Assembly (NCBI RefSeq): GCF_039929605.1
Contig: NZ_JBDSQX010000033.1
Span: 36,478-100,477 of the forward strand
DNA from: Pelomonas sp039929605
GTDB taxonomy: Bacteria; Pseudomonadota; Gammaproteobacteria; Burkholderiales; Burkholderiaceae_C
DNA: 64,000 nucleotides
Reading direction: 5' to 3'
Shown: in pieces, positions 1-8,356 of the stretch
How the letters are laid out: each line of letters begins with the position of its first letter
How positions within the stretch are numbered: the stretch's first letter is position 1
Notes under the pieces: model-generated
The model's database searches: none
What the model saw: the letters and a program-made list of their open reading frames with translations, nothing else
What the model was told of the DNA's origin: nothing
Program-made: the position numbers and the translations under genes

Positions 1-1
1 G

Positions 2-202
2 CTGAGCGATGCCGAGTTCCGCCAGCGCATCCGGCAGGCGGCACTGACGATGCAGCAGCTGGCCGGCGAATTGCTTCAGCGCGGCCTTCAAGAACACCCG
101 GGGCTGGATGGGCGCGCGCTGATGGCGCTGCTGCCGCCGCAGGCGTTGGCAAAGCCGGCGCACAGCCTGCTCTTTCCCAGCGCCGAGGCGCTGGCGGCTT
201 GA
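2..202 (+). CDS. C-terminal fragment of an unidentified protein
   Basis: The frame is open from the left window edge to a TGA at 200-202 and gives 66 residues ending FPSAEALAA. The fragment is helical and rich in Leu, Gln and Ala, with no motif I recognise. Amino-acid composition looks like real coding sequence. The stop lies only 16 bp before the left inverted end of the element at 219-530. The family cannot be told from this piece. Confidence 0.5.
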   Translation: MSDAEFRQRIRQAALTMQQLAGELLQRGLQEHPGLDGRALMALLPPQALAKPAHSLLFPSAEALAA

Positions 203-218
203 ACCGTGTCGGTTTTCG

Positions 219-530
219 TTCAACCTAGATCCGGCAGTTGGGCGCGCCCGAGGGGCTGAGGCCGGACACAAGAGTCCTGAGGACTCTTTGTGCCTGCCGA
301 AGGACGGGGCGTCTCGCCCCGGCATGGCGAGGCGGGTCGGTGGCAAGGCGCGCCGACGCAGTGGGCTCCCGCCCACCAGGAGAAGCAACGCAGCCAACGG
401 CCCGAAACGCCAGACCAGCGGGCGTGCAGCGCTGGTTACCGAAGTGGTGAACAGGGCGAAATGGGCAAGGTGTTGATACGCCAAGACTTTCGTTGAGTAG
501 CGAGCGGTCAACTGCCGGATCTAGGTTCAA
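219..530. mobile_element. 312-bp MITE-like element with 22-bp inverted ends
   Basis: The left end (219-240) and right end (509-530) are inverted copies matching at 21 of 22 positions; the core is CCTAGATCCGGCAGTTG. The interior has no convincing gene. It contains a strong hairpin at 267-292 (arms CACAAGAGTCC and GGACTCTTTGTG around TGA) and a GC hairpin at 305-321. No target-site duplication was evident. The size and non-coding interior suit a miniature inverted-repeat element or a collapsed insertion sequence; I cannot name the parent family. Confidence 0.6.
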
Positions 531-969
531 GGCCGAACTTCTTTCACTCAACCCTGAACTGCAGCGGCTGAAAGTCCGACCTGGCGTGAGCTCGCATGCG
601 AACCGCTGACCGATGCGCCACGCGCAGCCGCTGTTCGGCAGGCACGCTGTCGGCGGCAGCTCCCGGCCGAGTGCCGTCGTTCAGTGGCTCAGCGCAAGCG
701 ACAGCTTTGTGCCCAAAGCCGAAATTCACTGGGCTACAGCAATAGGCTAGTCTGAGACACAGGGCCGTTCATCGCGAATGCCAGCGTCCACGCTAAGCGG
801 TCATTCGCCGCCCGCAGCCTCGATCAACAGCTGCACCTCCAGCACCGGTCAGTCGAACGCGGCCCGGCGGGTTCTGGGTCGCGGGCGACTTCTTCTCGCA
901 ACGTCATCCGCAGGATCGTCAATGACATGGGCAAAGCCGGATTCACCAGTTTTCTCTGCTCTCCGATAC
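531..969. repeat. Non-coding stretch with dispersed repeat copy A (about 695-790)
   Basis: No supported gene lies here. Read on the minus strand, about 790 to 695 matches a dispersed element also found at about 8115-8230 and 10440-10560: all three share a core close to CGGCTTTGGGCAC, and the first two also share AGCCTATTGCTG. The remaining sequence downstream of the kinase stop has no clear terminator hairpin. Confidence 0.45.
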
Positions 970-3900
970 CTACGCCTTCGTCAGGGTACGTAGCAGCTCT
1001 TGCAGGGGGCGGGTGAAATGCTCCCCAACCAGCATGTGCGCGGCGTAGATGGTGCTGGCCCTCGCCGCAGCAGCACGGGATCTCACGGGGTCGCCGAGAG
1101 CCAGCAGGCATTGGCCCCACGCGACCTCGGCGTCAGCTACCCACGGGCTGCTTGCGTCGTCGTTCGCGGTGCGCCATGCGAGCGCACGCTCGATGGGGCC
1201 GCGTGCCGCATTAGGCTGGCCCGCGCGAAGCAGTGCGTTTCCAAACTGCAGTTGCACCTCGGCATCTAGCGCGGGGAAGCGGCTGCGCACGCTCGATACA
1301 GCAACACGTTCGGCCGCACCCTTGGCGAGACCAAGTGCTCGCTCCACAGCGCCAAGCCGCAAGTGCGCCTGCGCCAGAAGGACGTCGCGCTCGATCTCTT
1401 CTGCCCGCAAGGGTAGGCCGTCGGCCTTGTACGGCGCTGCGACCTTGTTGAGCCGTGCGATGGCAGCCGATGCGTCGCCCAGGGCCAGGTCCAGGCGGGC
1501 TTCATCCAGATGGAAGCGGTTGTGGCGCGACGCCTGGACCGAGCTGCCCGTGCCCTTAAGCCACAGGCCGAACCCTTCGGAGAACAGCTGCCGCGCCTGC
1601 GCGTAGCGGCCCATTGCGACGAGGATGGTGGCTTCGGTTCGCAGTCCATTGCCGAGCACGGCGGACCCCGGGTAGTGGCGACGGTTGGAAGCGTTGACGG
1701 CCGCCACCAGCTCCAGGGCTTCGGACAAACGCCCTTCGGCCAACAGGCTGCGACCCATGTCCATGCGAACCATGGGCGTGAACAGTGTGTCGTTCGGCCC
1801 CTTCACCTCGAGAACCCGGCGCAGGACGTCGCGATGCAGCCTGCGGGCCTCGGCGCGTTCGCCCACGGCGTGCAGCAACGCGGCCAGATGCGACTGGGGT
1901 GGGATCGAGGTTGCGTCGGAGGGCCCGAGGGCAGCGAGCGCGCCGTCCGTAGTCTCGCGATATTCGCGCAACGCGGCGTCAAACTTCTGTTGTGTGACCA
2001 GGTTTTCCGCCAGTGACGTTCGGATCTGCGCCAACGCCACCTGGGACAGGGCCTTGTCTTTGCGCAGTTCCACCAGTGCTTCCCGGTAGAGGGGCTCCGC
2101 GTCGGCACCTTCCCCTAGTTGGACGCGGGCGCGGGCGGCAAGCGTCAGGGCCGCGCCGACCCGGTCCTCGTTGGCGACCGCGTGCGCCCGCAGGATGCCA
2201 ACGGCTTCATCCGCGAAGGCCTTCATCTTCTCGTAGGAGAGGTTTTGATGCCGCTGCGCCAGCCGCGTCAGCAACTCGCCGCGCAGCATTGACGTCTGGT
2301 CTCCGGCAGCGTCGAGGATGCGGCGCGCCTCCTCCAGCGCCGGCAGGATTTCGGCCCGTCTCGTGGTGGCGTGCAGCGTTGACGCCAGTTTGATCAATGC
2401 CTCAGCAACGCGTCGATCATCCGCGCCATGAAGCTTTCGCAGCACCTCGACCCGCTTGGTTTCGATCACGGCGGCTTCCTCATGAAGCTGGAGCTGGTAG
2501 TACATCTCGCCCAGCGTCTCCATCACCTCGACCCGTGCCTCGGGAGCGTCCCGCAGCGACGAGTCGAGCCGCGCCGTGCCAATGTCGAGCAACTCCCGCG
2601 CCGTGGTGCCGCGCGCCTTGAGCGGGTCCTTCTGTTGGTCCGAGTTGGTGCGAAAGATGTCGAGCAGGAAACCCTGCACGGCCTGGGCGCGGCGCGCCTC
2701 CTTCTTCGCCAACTCGGCCTGCAGCGTGGCGCTGCGCGCGTGGTCGCGCGCGACCGACGCTTGCCACAACGCGATGCCGGCCCCGCCGACGACCGCCACG
2801 GTGACGGCAGCAGATGCAGCTGCCGCGAGCTTGTTGCGACGCAGGAATTTTCGGGCCCGATAGCCAAGCGCGTCAGGTCGTGCCTGGACCGGCAGGTTGG
2901 CAAGGTGCCGCTCGATGTCCTGGGCAAATGCGTCGACCGTGGCATATCGCTCGACGGGATTCTTCTTGAGCGCCTTGTTGAGAATGGCGTCCAGGTCGCC
3001 CTTCAATGCCTGACCGGCGCTGGGCCTCGTCGCGGCGGCGCTGGCGGGTCGAACGTCCACCGATGCGATCGCCTCCTCGAGGGCCGCAGCGCTCTGGCGC
3101 TTCAACTGGTAGGGCTTGGCCTCGGCCAGCAACTCGTAGGCGACCACACCCAGGCTGTAGACATCGCTCGCGGTGCCCAGCGGTTCGCCACGGATCTGCT
3201 CGGGGCTCGCGTAGTCCAGCGTCAGCGGTCTGCCAGACATCTGAGTCAACTGGGTCTCGGCGGCCAGGTCGTCCTGTAGCAGCTTGGCAATGCCGAAGTC
3301 CAGCAGGCGCACCTCGCCGTCGGCCGTCACGAGGATGTTGGAGGGCTTGAGGTCCCGGTGGACCACCAGCCGTGCATGCGCGTGGGCCACGGCCGCCGCC
3401 ACCTGCAGCAGCAGGCCGAGGCGCTTGTCCATCGACAAGCCGCGCTCCAGGCAGTACGCGTCGATGGGTTGACCCTCGACGTACTCAAGGGCAAGGTAGG
3501 GCCGCCCACCAGCGTCCACGCCCGTGTCGTACAAGCGCGCAATGTGTCGATGCGCGAGCGTGGCCAAGATGTTGCGCTCGCGACGCAGCCGCTCGGCAAG
3601 CGCGCCGCCCCAGGTCACACGCGGCAGCTTCAAGGCCACTTGGCGCTTGAGTTCGCCATCGGCGCGGTCGGCCAGCCAGACATCGCCCATCCCGCCACGC
3701 CCAAGCAGGCTGACCAGCCGGTAGGGGCCGACGAGGTCGCCCGCCTTGGCATCCGGCGAGGTGTCGCTGCCTGCAGCGTCGGGCGCGAACTTGGGCAGCG
3801 TGCCCAGGAAGTCGCCTGTCTCGAGTTCCGCATTGGCCGCCAGCAGCGAACGCAAGGTGTCGCGCAGCCCTTCCGCTTCGGCGGGCAACGCGTCGAGCCA

Positions 3901-3993
3901 GGCGCTGCGCTCTCCGGCAGGCAGTGCAAGCACCTCGTCAAGCAACGGGCTGAGCGAAGGCCAACGCTCGGCCAGAGATTCCAGTTTCTTCAT
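970..3993 (-). CDS. Membrane-anchored Ser/Thr protein kinase with TPR-like sensor region
   Basis: A 1007-residue protein. An N-terminal helical region precedes a Hanks-type kinase domain: Gly loop GRGGMG (98-103), VALKL Lys122, catalytic HRDLKPSN (212-219), DFG (232-234) and a later SPEQ motif. A hydrophobic segment at about 400-425 probably crosses the membrane, and the remaining 550 or so residues are helical repeats of TPR type outside it. I chose the ATG at 3993 because GGGGGAAGA precedes it; an in-frame start 123 bp upstream adds only low-complexity residues. In related bacteria such kinases often follow an ECF sigma gene; none is seen here. Substrate and signal are unknown. Confidence 0.9.
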   Translation of the reverse strand: MKKLESLAERWPSLSPLLDEVLALPAGERSAWLDALPAEAEGLRDTLRSLLAANAELETGDFLGTLPKFAPDAAGSDTSPDAKAGDLVGPYRLVSLLGRGGMGDVWLADRADGELKRQVALKLPRVTWGGALAERLRRERNILATLAHRHIARLYDTGVDAGGRPYLALEYVEGQPIDAYCLERGLSMDKRLGLLLQVAAAVAHAHARLVVHRDLKPSNILVTADGEVRLLDFGIAKLLQDDLAAETQLTQMSGRPLTLDYASPEQIRGEPLGTASDVYSLGVVAYELLAEAKPYQLKRQSAAALEEAIASVDVRPASAAATRPSAGQALKGDLDAILNKALKKNPVERYATVDAFAQDIERHLANLPVQARPDALGYRARKFLRRNKLAAAASAAVTVAVVGGAGIALWQASVARDHARSATLQAELAKKEARRAQAVQGFLLDIFRTNSDQQKDPLKARGTTARELLDIGTARLDSSLRDAPEARVEVMETLGEMYYQLQLHEEAAVIETKRVEVLRKLHGADDRRVAEALIKLASTLHATTRRAEILPALEEARRILDAAGDQTSMLRGELLTRLAQRHQNLSYEKMKAFADEAVGILRAHAVANEDRVGAALTLAARARVQLGEGADAEPLYREALVELRKDKALSQVALAQIRTSLAENLVTQQKFDAALREYRETTDGALAALGPSDATSIPPQSHLAALLHAVGERAEARRLHRDVLRRVLEVKGPNDTLFTPMVRMDMGRSLLAEGRLSEALELVAAVNASNRRHYPGSAVLGNGLRTEATILVAMGRYAQARQLFSEGFGLWLKGTGSSVQASRHNRFHLDEARLDLALGDASAAIARLNKVAAPYKADGLPLRAEEIERDVLLAQAHLRLGAVERALGLAKGAAERVAVSSVRSRFPALDAEVQLQFGNALLRAGQPNAARGPIERALAWRTANDDASSPWVADAEVAWGQCLLALGDPVRSRAAAARASTIYAAHMLVGEHFTRPLQELLRTLTKA

Positions 3994-4061
3994 TCTTCCC
4001 CCGTCGGTGTGCGCAAGGATGTCGGCAAGGTGGGGCGCCGCAAATCCCCTGAACCCCGCTG

Positions 4062-4370
4062 TCAGTCCCGGATCTTGATGGCGTTGATGTTGATGTTGCT
4101 GAAGCTGTCGGTCCACAGCGAGACGCCGGGGAGATCAGGATTCTCAGTACGCAGCAGGCGGCCCTGAGCGTCGCAGACTTGCCGGCAGACATCGGGGTGC
4201 CGGCGCAGGAACTCCTCCTCCCGCGTCAGTAGTACATAGCCGGTCCTGCGAATCAACTGCTCCGGCTGCGCGTCGGAGGCGCGGAATCGGTAGCCCATGC
4301 GCAGCGCTTCGGCCTGGCGCTTCACCACCGGGTGCAGGCTCAGATATTCGGGCCACCGTCGCCTTCCCAA
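4062..4370 (-). CDS. Hypothetical protein, probably a decayed gene
   Basis: This frame gives about 102 residues with natural composition (for example GYRFRASDAQPEQLIRR and PGVSLWTDSFSNI) ending at 4062, 68 bp before the kinase start. The only start available at this length is TTG (4370), without a ribosome site, so the N-terminus is uncertain. The same frame further upstream (about 4530-4720) again encodes protein-like sequence (SGLFEVRPPTGFECAKDGYE) but stops at 4503 and 4479 interrupt it, which suggests one broken gene. The pattern of an R-containing strand followed by a Ser/Thr strand is faintly like ADP-ribosyltransferases; that is a guess. Confidence 0.35.
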   Translation of the reverse strand: MGRRRWPEYLSLHPVVKRQAEALRMGYRFRASDAQPEQLIRRTGYVLLTREEEFLRRHPDVCRQVCDAQGRLLRTENPDLPGVSLWTDSFSNININAIKIRD

Positions 4371-4754
4371 TGCCGCCTTACGGCTGGAACCCCGGCATGT
4401 CCGCAGCCGATGAGAACGAGAGGCACATGCCGTCGTTTGTAGCGAAAGTGGACGGCCAGGGGTGGTGAAGGGTGGTCTTCACATCCATGCAATCTTGCGG
4501 CGTCACGCGCCTGCGCGAGGCGCTGTGCGTGCGAGACGAGGGCTGGCCGGCGCCTGGAATTCGTCGCTCAAAAGCTCGCCGGAGTAGGTTGCGGGGCGGA
4601 GCAATTCATAGCCGTCCTTCGCACATTCAAACCCGGTTGGCGGCCGCACCTCAAAAAGCCCCGAGTAAGCGTGGCTCCGAATGTCCGAAATGCCAGCGCC
4701 TTCGCGTACATCCAATGGAGCGAACAGCCTCCAAACGATCACAGGAGTTTCGAC
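4371..4754. other. Intergenic region with possible gene remnant
   Basis: No intact gene. The minus strand at about 4530-4720 reads as protein-like residues in the same frame as the open frame at 4062-4370, but stops lie between them. A ribosome site AGGAG lies at the right edge, before the ATG at 4755. Confidence 0.35.
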
Positions 4755-5444
4755 ATGCCGTTTTTCCTCGCACGCGCGATCAATATCCCGGTCGGGCCGA
4801 ACCGCCAATGCTCGCGAGGCGCGCCGCTTCTCGCCGCGGCTGGGCGGGGGCTGGCACAGACAAGAATCTTGCACGTGATCGCGATCGCCGGGTTTCTCGG
4901 CGCATCGCTACCAGTCAGCGCTCAGGAAGCGTTCACTCCGGCAATTGGCGGTGGCGGGGGGCAGCAGTTCATTGCGCGATGTCCCGCCAACACCTTTGTG
5001 ACCGGCGTGGAGGCCCGGACCGGCGCCTACGTCAATTACATCGCGCCCCTGTGTGACGGGCGAGCGATCCAGGGCGGTGGTGGCAGCGGCGATAGGCGCA
5101 GTGCGTCGTGCCCCGCCGGCTCGGTCGTCCGGTCGATGGCGGTGACTTCGCTTCGCAGTTCCAATCATCTGCTGAAAGCGTTGATCCTGGATTGCGCTGC
5201 GCGTGGCAGCCAGGTCCGAACTGCCTCCGTTCCATTGGATACGCCCGGGGCCTTCACATCGCCAACCGGGACGGCAGGCAACATTGCGCTGCTCGTAGCA
5301 GGACCGGTGGGCGCGATTCGAATGGCCGAGAATCTCAACAAGAACTATCCAAGAGGCACGCTGTCCTGCGGTGCGAAGGACATCATCGGATTGCAGGGAC
5401 GCTCGGGCGCCGCGGTAGATGCCCTGGGCCTAATCTGCCGATAG
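4755..5444 (+). CDS. Secreted Gly-rich protein with repeated Cys motif
   Basis: A 229-residue protein with a long basic N-region, then a hydrophobic stretch ILHVIAIAGFLGA and a likely cleavage after PVSA. The mature part starts with a Gly run and contains two similar blocks of the form C-P-A-(N/G)-x-F/V-V followed by a second Cys, plus a C-terminal block ending LGLICR. The arrangement resembles small secreted beta-rich domains that recognise sugars, but I could not assign a family. ATG 4755 is chosen because AGGAG lies 8 bases before it. It stands alone, upstream of an IS21-type remnant. Confidence 0.7.
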   Translation: MPFFLARAINIPVGPNRQCSRGAPLLAAAGRGLAQTRILHVIAIAGFLGASLPVSAQEAFTPAIGGGGGQQFIARCPANTFVTGVEARTGAYVNYIAPLCDGRAIQGGGGSGDRRSASCPAGSVVRSMAVTSLRSSNHLLKALILDCAARGSQVRTASVPLDTPGAFTSPTGTAGNIALLVAGPVGAIRMAENLNKNYPRGTLSCGAKDIIGLQGRSGAAVDALGLICR

Positions 5445-5487
5445 TGGGCATCAGCGCCATCTCGTACGGACGGTATTGCCGCCGACC

Positions 5488-5650
5488 GAAAACTGAGCCA
5501 CTTTTTGGCCTGCTGTCGATCTAAAACTGAGCCAGGTGAACAACCTACTCTGCTGCATTTTTGTGCAGCCGAGGATGAGGAGTGATCACCATGGACATGA
5601 TTGGCAGGATCAGGCGATTGCATCGCCTGGTTCACGCAGCGTTGAGCTGA
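5488..5650 (+). mobile_element. IS21-family left-end remnant
   Basis: Two direct copies of AAAACTGAGCCA (5489-5500 and 5523-5534) are the kind of multiple terminal repeat seen at IS21-family ends. They precede a ribosome site GAGGATGAGGAG and the start of an istA-like frame. The homology appears to end near 5626, and nothing of istB or the right end is present. Confidence 0.65.
5591..5650 (+). pseudogene. istA: Truncated istA transposase start
   Basis: An ATG at 5591 begins MDMIGRIRRLH, typical of the N-terminus of IS21-family IstA, then the frame ends at a TGA (5648-5650) after 19 codons. The DNA-binding and DDE catalytic regions are absent, so the piece is inactive. It is a scar of an IS21-type insertion in this accessory stretch. 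Confidence 0.6.
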
Positions 5651-5859
5651 GTATGTTGAGCGCTCGCAATTGTGCTTGTCGCCGTTGGGTCGGCAGCTTG
5701 TGCCGTTAGCAGAACAAGCGGCGCGTGGCCCTTGAGTGCCTGCCACGCGAACAGGGGGTGCCGGAGCGCCACTGTCCGGGCTTTGCGAAAAAAGTCGTTC
5801 AGTAAATGAGAGGTCGGAATTCTGTTTCGACTACGCCCTCTTTGCATAGCAGGATGATC
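5651..5859. other. Leader of the PEP-CTERM gene; nothing else seen
   Basis: No supported coding sequence. An in-frame ATG at 5806 would extend the following protein by 18 residues without adding signal-peptide features. An AGGA-type ribosome site at about 5851-5854 fits the ATG at 5860 instead. Confidence 0.4.
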
Positions 5860-6525
5860 ATGAACCAAGCAACCTCTTTTCAAAACAGCAAGCTGAACGC
5901 GTGGCTGCGAACTGGCGCGATGTTCGTCGCTGCCACGGCGTTGCTGGCGGATGCAAATGCTGCCGTTATTTCGTTCACGAATCCGACGCCTGTACCGAAC
6001 ACGTTCGACGGCCTTTACCTGAACGTGCTCACTGGCGGTAAAGGCACGATCGAGTCAGCGGTGGCGGGTTGGGACATCGACCCATACAACTACAACCACA
6101 ACCTCGCCTTCTGGTGGAACTACGCAAACGCGGATGCTTACGGAGGCGTCGCTGCGTCAGCCGGCGATCCGTACTTGGATCTTGCGCCAGGTAGCGTGAT
6201 TTCGGCAGCCTCTGCCTTTTCCAGCTCCCCGAACTCGACCGCCGCCGTTCTCTTCCATGCGCCGGGATCGCACGTACTGGGTTTCCGCTTCTTCAACGAA
6301 GAGACCGGGGTTGTCAATTACGGGTATATGACACTCTCCTCTTCGGGCAGCAACGGTTTTCCGCTCACCATTCAAAACTGGAGCATCGACAACTCCGGCG
6401 CGGCCATCGTGGTGCGCGCCATTCCCGAGCCATCGACCGCTGTCTTGCTTGCGCTGGGTGTACTCGCCATAGGCGGCGTGAAGCTACGATGTCGTGACAA
6501 GAACGGCCGGAGCACTATCGGCTGA
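5860..6525 (+). CDS. PEP-CTERM sorting-domain protein
   Basis: A 221-residue exported protein. An N-terminal signal peptide (about residues 1-35, ending near DANA|AV) is followed by a beta-rich region with many Asn, Tyr and aromatic residues. The C-terminus carries the sorting signal: IPEPST (about 188-193), a hydrophobic segment, then basic KLRCRDKNGR. PEP-CTERM proteins are handled by an exosortase and usually end up in the extracellular matrix or on the surface; no exosortase gene is in this window. ATG 5860 is preferred over 5806 and 5854 because of ribosome-site spacing. Confidence 0.85.
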   Translation: MNQATSFQNSKLNAWLRTGAMFVAATALLADANAAVISFTNPTPVPNTFDGLYLNVLTGGKGTIESAVAGWDIDPYNYNHNLAFWWNYANADAYGGVAASAGDPYLDLAPGSVISAASAFSSSPNSTAAVLFHAPGSHVLGFRFFNEETGVVNYGYMTLSSSGSNGFPLTIQNWSIDNSGAAIVVRAIPEPSTAVLLALGVLAIGGVKLRCRDKNGRSTIG

Positions 6526-6641
6526 TCGCATTTCCGGCTCCGTCGTCTGCAGCAGCGATTGCGATGCCCTCATCACGCCCCCTGGTGTCTGCAAGCGCGT
6601 GTTGCCAGACGACGTGGCAAAGATTGTGTGGAGGACGAATC

Positions 6642-7982
6642 ATGACCGTGCGACTCGTGTCCCTGTTCAGCCTGGCGTTGGCGGCGAGTTCCCCGGCTGT
6701 TGCTGAAGACTGGGGCTGCTATGACCCCCAGCCGGGTCACCCGACTTCGGCGGAAAAGTCGGAGTTCGTGTCTTTGGTTTCCGCCCTGGCAGTCACTGCC
6801 GAGCACAGACACGGTGTGCCGGCATCCGCCATCGCCGCCATGGCGATGGTGGAGTCCGGCTACGGCTGGACACGAACGGCCAAGCAAGCCAACAACTTCT
6901 TCGGATGGAAGTACAACTCGTCGTCTGCGGCCGGCGGGCGCAAGAGCTTCAGCCTCGCCTGCCAACCACCCGCTGACGTGAACAACAGATACGTCGTTTT
7001 CGCGAGCGCAGCCGATGCAGTGAACTTCGTCGCGGAGAAACTGGCGACGCTGGGCTACTACCGGCAGGACGCCGAGGCCTACCGTCTCGCGCGCGCTGCC
7101 GGCCAGCCGGTCGATACGGCGGTGAAAGCTTGGGTCGTTGGCATCTCAGACCCCTACAACTGGCGGCCGGCTGAATATGCGAAGACGCTGACCCGCGTCA
7201 TGAACGACCCGATCTCGCCGTCGGATCAAGTGTCGCCGCGCAACCTCTACCGGTTGTCGGAAGACGGAGCACCAACCCTGCCAGCACCCGTGCCTGCCTC
7301 CGCACCTGATGCGCAGGACGAGCAGCTTCTCGCCACGACGCGCGCCTGGTTCGCCGCGCGCATCGGCAGCCGCTCTTGCGAGGCGCCTGTCACCACCTTC
7401 CCGCGTTGGGACGGGTTTCCCGTGCAGCTGTGCAGCTACGTGGACAGTGGCATCCAGGTGAAGACCTACATGCTCAACCCGTCGCCCGACCAACTCGCGA
7501 AATGGACGGTGACCGCCTGCTCGGATGCCGGTACCCTTGATCGCAGGGCATGCGCGGTGTCCGTTTCAAAGGCAATCATGGAGGCCTCTTCGGCCGTTTT
7601 CCCTGTCGCCGGTTTCATCCCGGAGCCGGCGTCCTCGGGAGGCGGGCAGGGAAACGCCATGCAATGCTTCCTGTTCCGCGATGGCGTGACGGTCACCACC
7701 ATGTCGACACCGTCGGCCCCCGCGGCCGTCAACGCGACTTGCCCGGCGCCGGACAACGAGGGCGCCGTCGTCAAAGCCCGGCGCTTCGCGCGGGTGGCAT
7801 CGACCACGCGTGCCGAGTACCTGGCGGCCGGCGGCGTCGATCCGGTGGGTACCGACGCCGACGGCGACCCGCGATGGCTGGATGTCGTGCGTGCGCTTTA
7901 CCAGCAGGCATGGAACAGCGACCGCAATGTTTTGATTTCGGCGAAGGCGAAATCCCTGAAGGCAGCGCACCGGTTCCCGTGA
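6642..7982 (+). CDS. Secreted glucosaminidase-domain peptidoglycan hydrolase
   Basis: A 446-residue protein with signal peptide (1-21, SPAVAE) and a glucosaminidase/lysozyme-like domain at about 40-200. The probable catalytic Glu is E71 in MVESGYG, followed by the conserved NNFFGWK block (84-90). This family cleaves glycan strands of peptidoglycan. The C-terminal half (about 230-446) is Cys-containing and unrecognised; it may bind the wall or a partner. ATG 6642 is chosen because GGAGG lies at a good distance and because the signal peptide starts there. Its own transcription unit seems likely. Confidence 0.85.
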   Translation: MTVRLVSLFSLALAASSPAVAEDWGCYDPQPGHPTSAEKSEFVSLVSALAVTAEHRHGVPASAIAAMAMVESGYGWTRTAKQANNFFGWKYNSSSAAGGRKSFSLACQPPADVNNRYVVFASAADAVNFVAEKLATLGYYRQDAEAYRLARAAGQPVDTAVKAWVVGISDPYNWRPAEYAKTLTRVMNDPISPSDQVSPRNLYRLSEDGAPTLPAPVPASAPDAQDEQLLATTRAWFAARIGSRSCEAPVTTFPRWDGFPVQLCSYVDSGIQVKTYMLNPSPDQLAKWTVTACSDAGTLDRRACAVSVSKAIMEASSAVFPVAGFIPEPASSGGGQGNAMQCFLFRDGVTVTTMSTPSAPAAVNATCPAPDNEGAVVKARRFARVASTTRAEYLAAGGVDPVGTDADGDPRWLDVVRALYQQAWNSDRNVLISAKAKSLKAAHRFP

Positions 7983-8356
7983 ACGGCCAGCGATTCGACC
8001 AACTCGGCGCGCCGGGTCATGGTGGACTAAAACGCGAGCGTCCGGAAATGGCCGGCCCTGATGGTCCAGCAGTCGCTCAGCCGTCGCACCGTTCAATGAC
8101 CGCTGCCGACGGCAGCGGTCATTGCGTCGCGAATCGTGGGTGACAGCAGCCAGCCTATTGCTGAGGTTCGGCGAGTTTCCGCTTTGGGCACATTGCTGAC
8201 AGGCCAATCAGTAAACCCGAGGACGGCACCCGCTGCAAAGCGGGGCCACAGACGCAAAGGAACGCTGACCGCTTTTAAGATCGAGCTGGCCCTAGGTGTT
8301 GTCGCTACGCGCCTCGCTTGCATCCGCCGGATCGACATCCCACTCAGGAAGGCAGC
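7983..8356. repeat. Intergenic region: hairpin 8097-8121 and dispersed repeat copy B
   Basis: No gene. A perfect inverted repeat with 12-base arms (TGACCGCTGCCG, one-base centre) lies at 8097-8121. Next to it, about 8115-8230 carries the dispersed element also present at about 695-790 (minus) and 10440-10560: AGCCTATTGCTG and CCGCTTTGGGCACATTGCTGA. It separates convergent genes, so the hairpin may also help end transcription, although no T-run follows. Confidence 0.5.
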
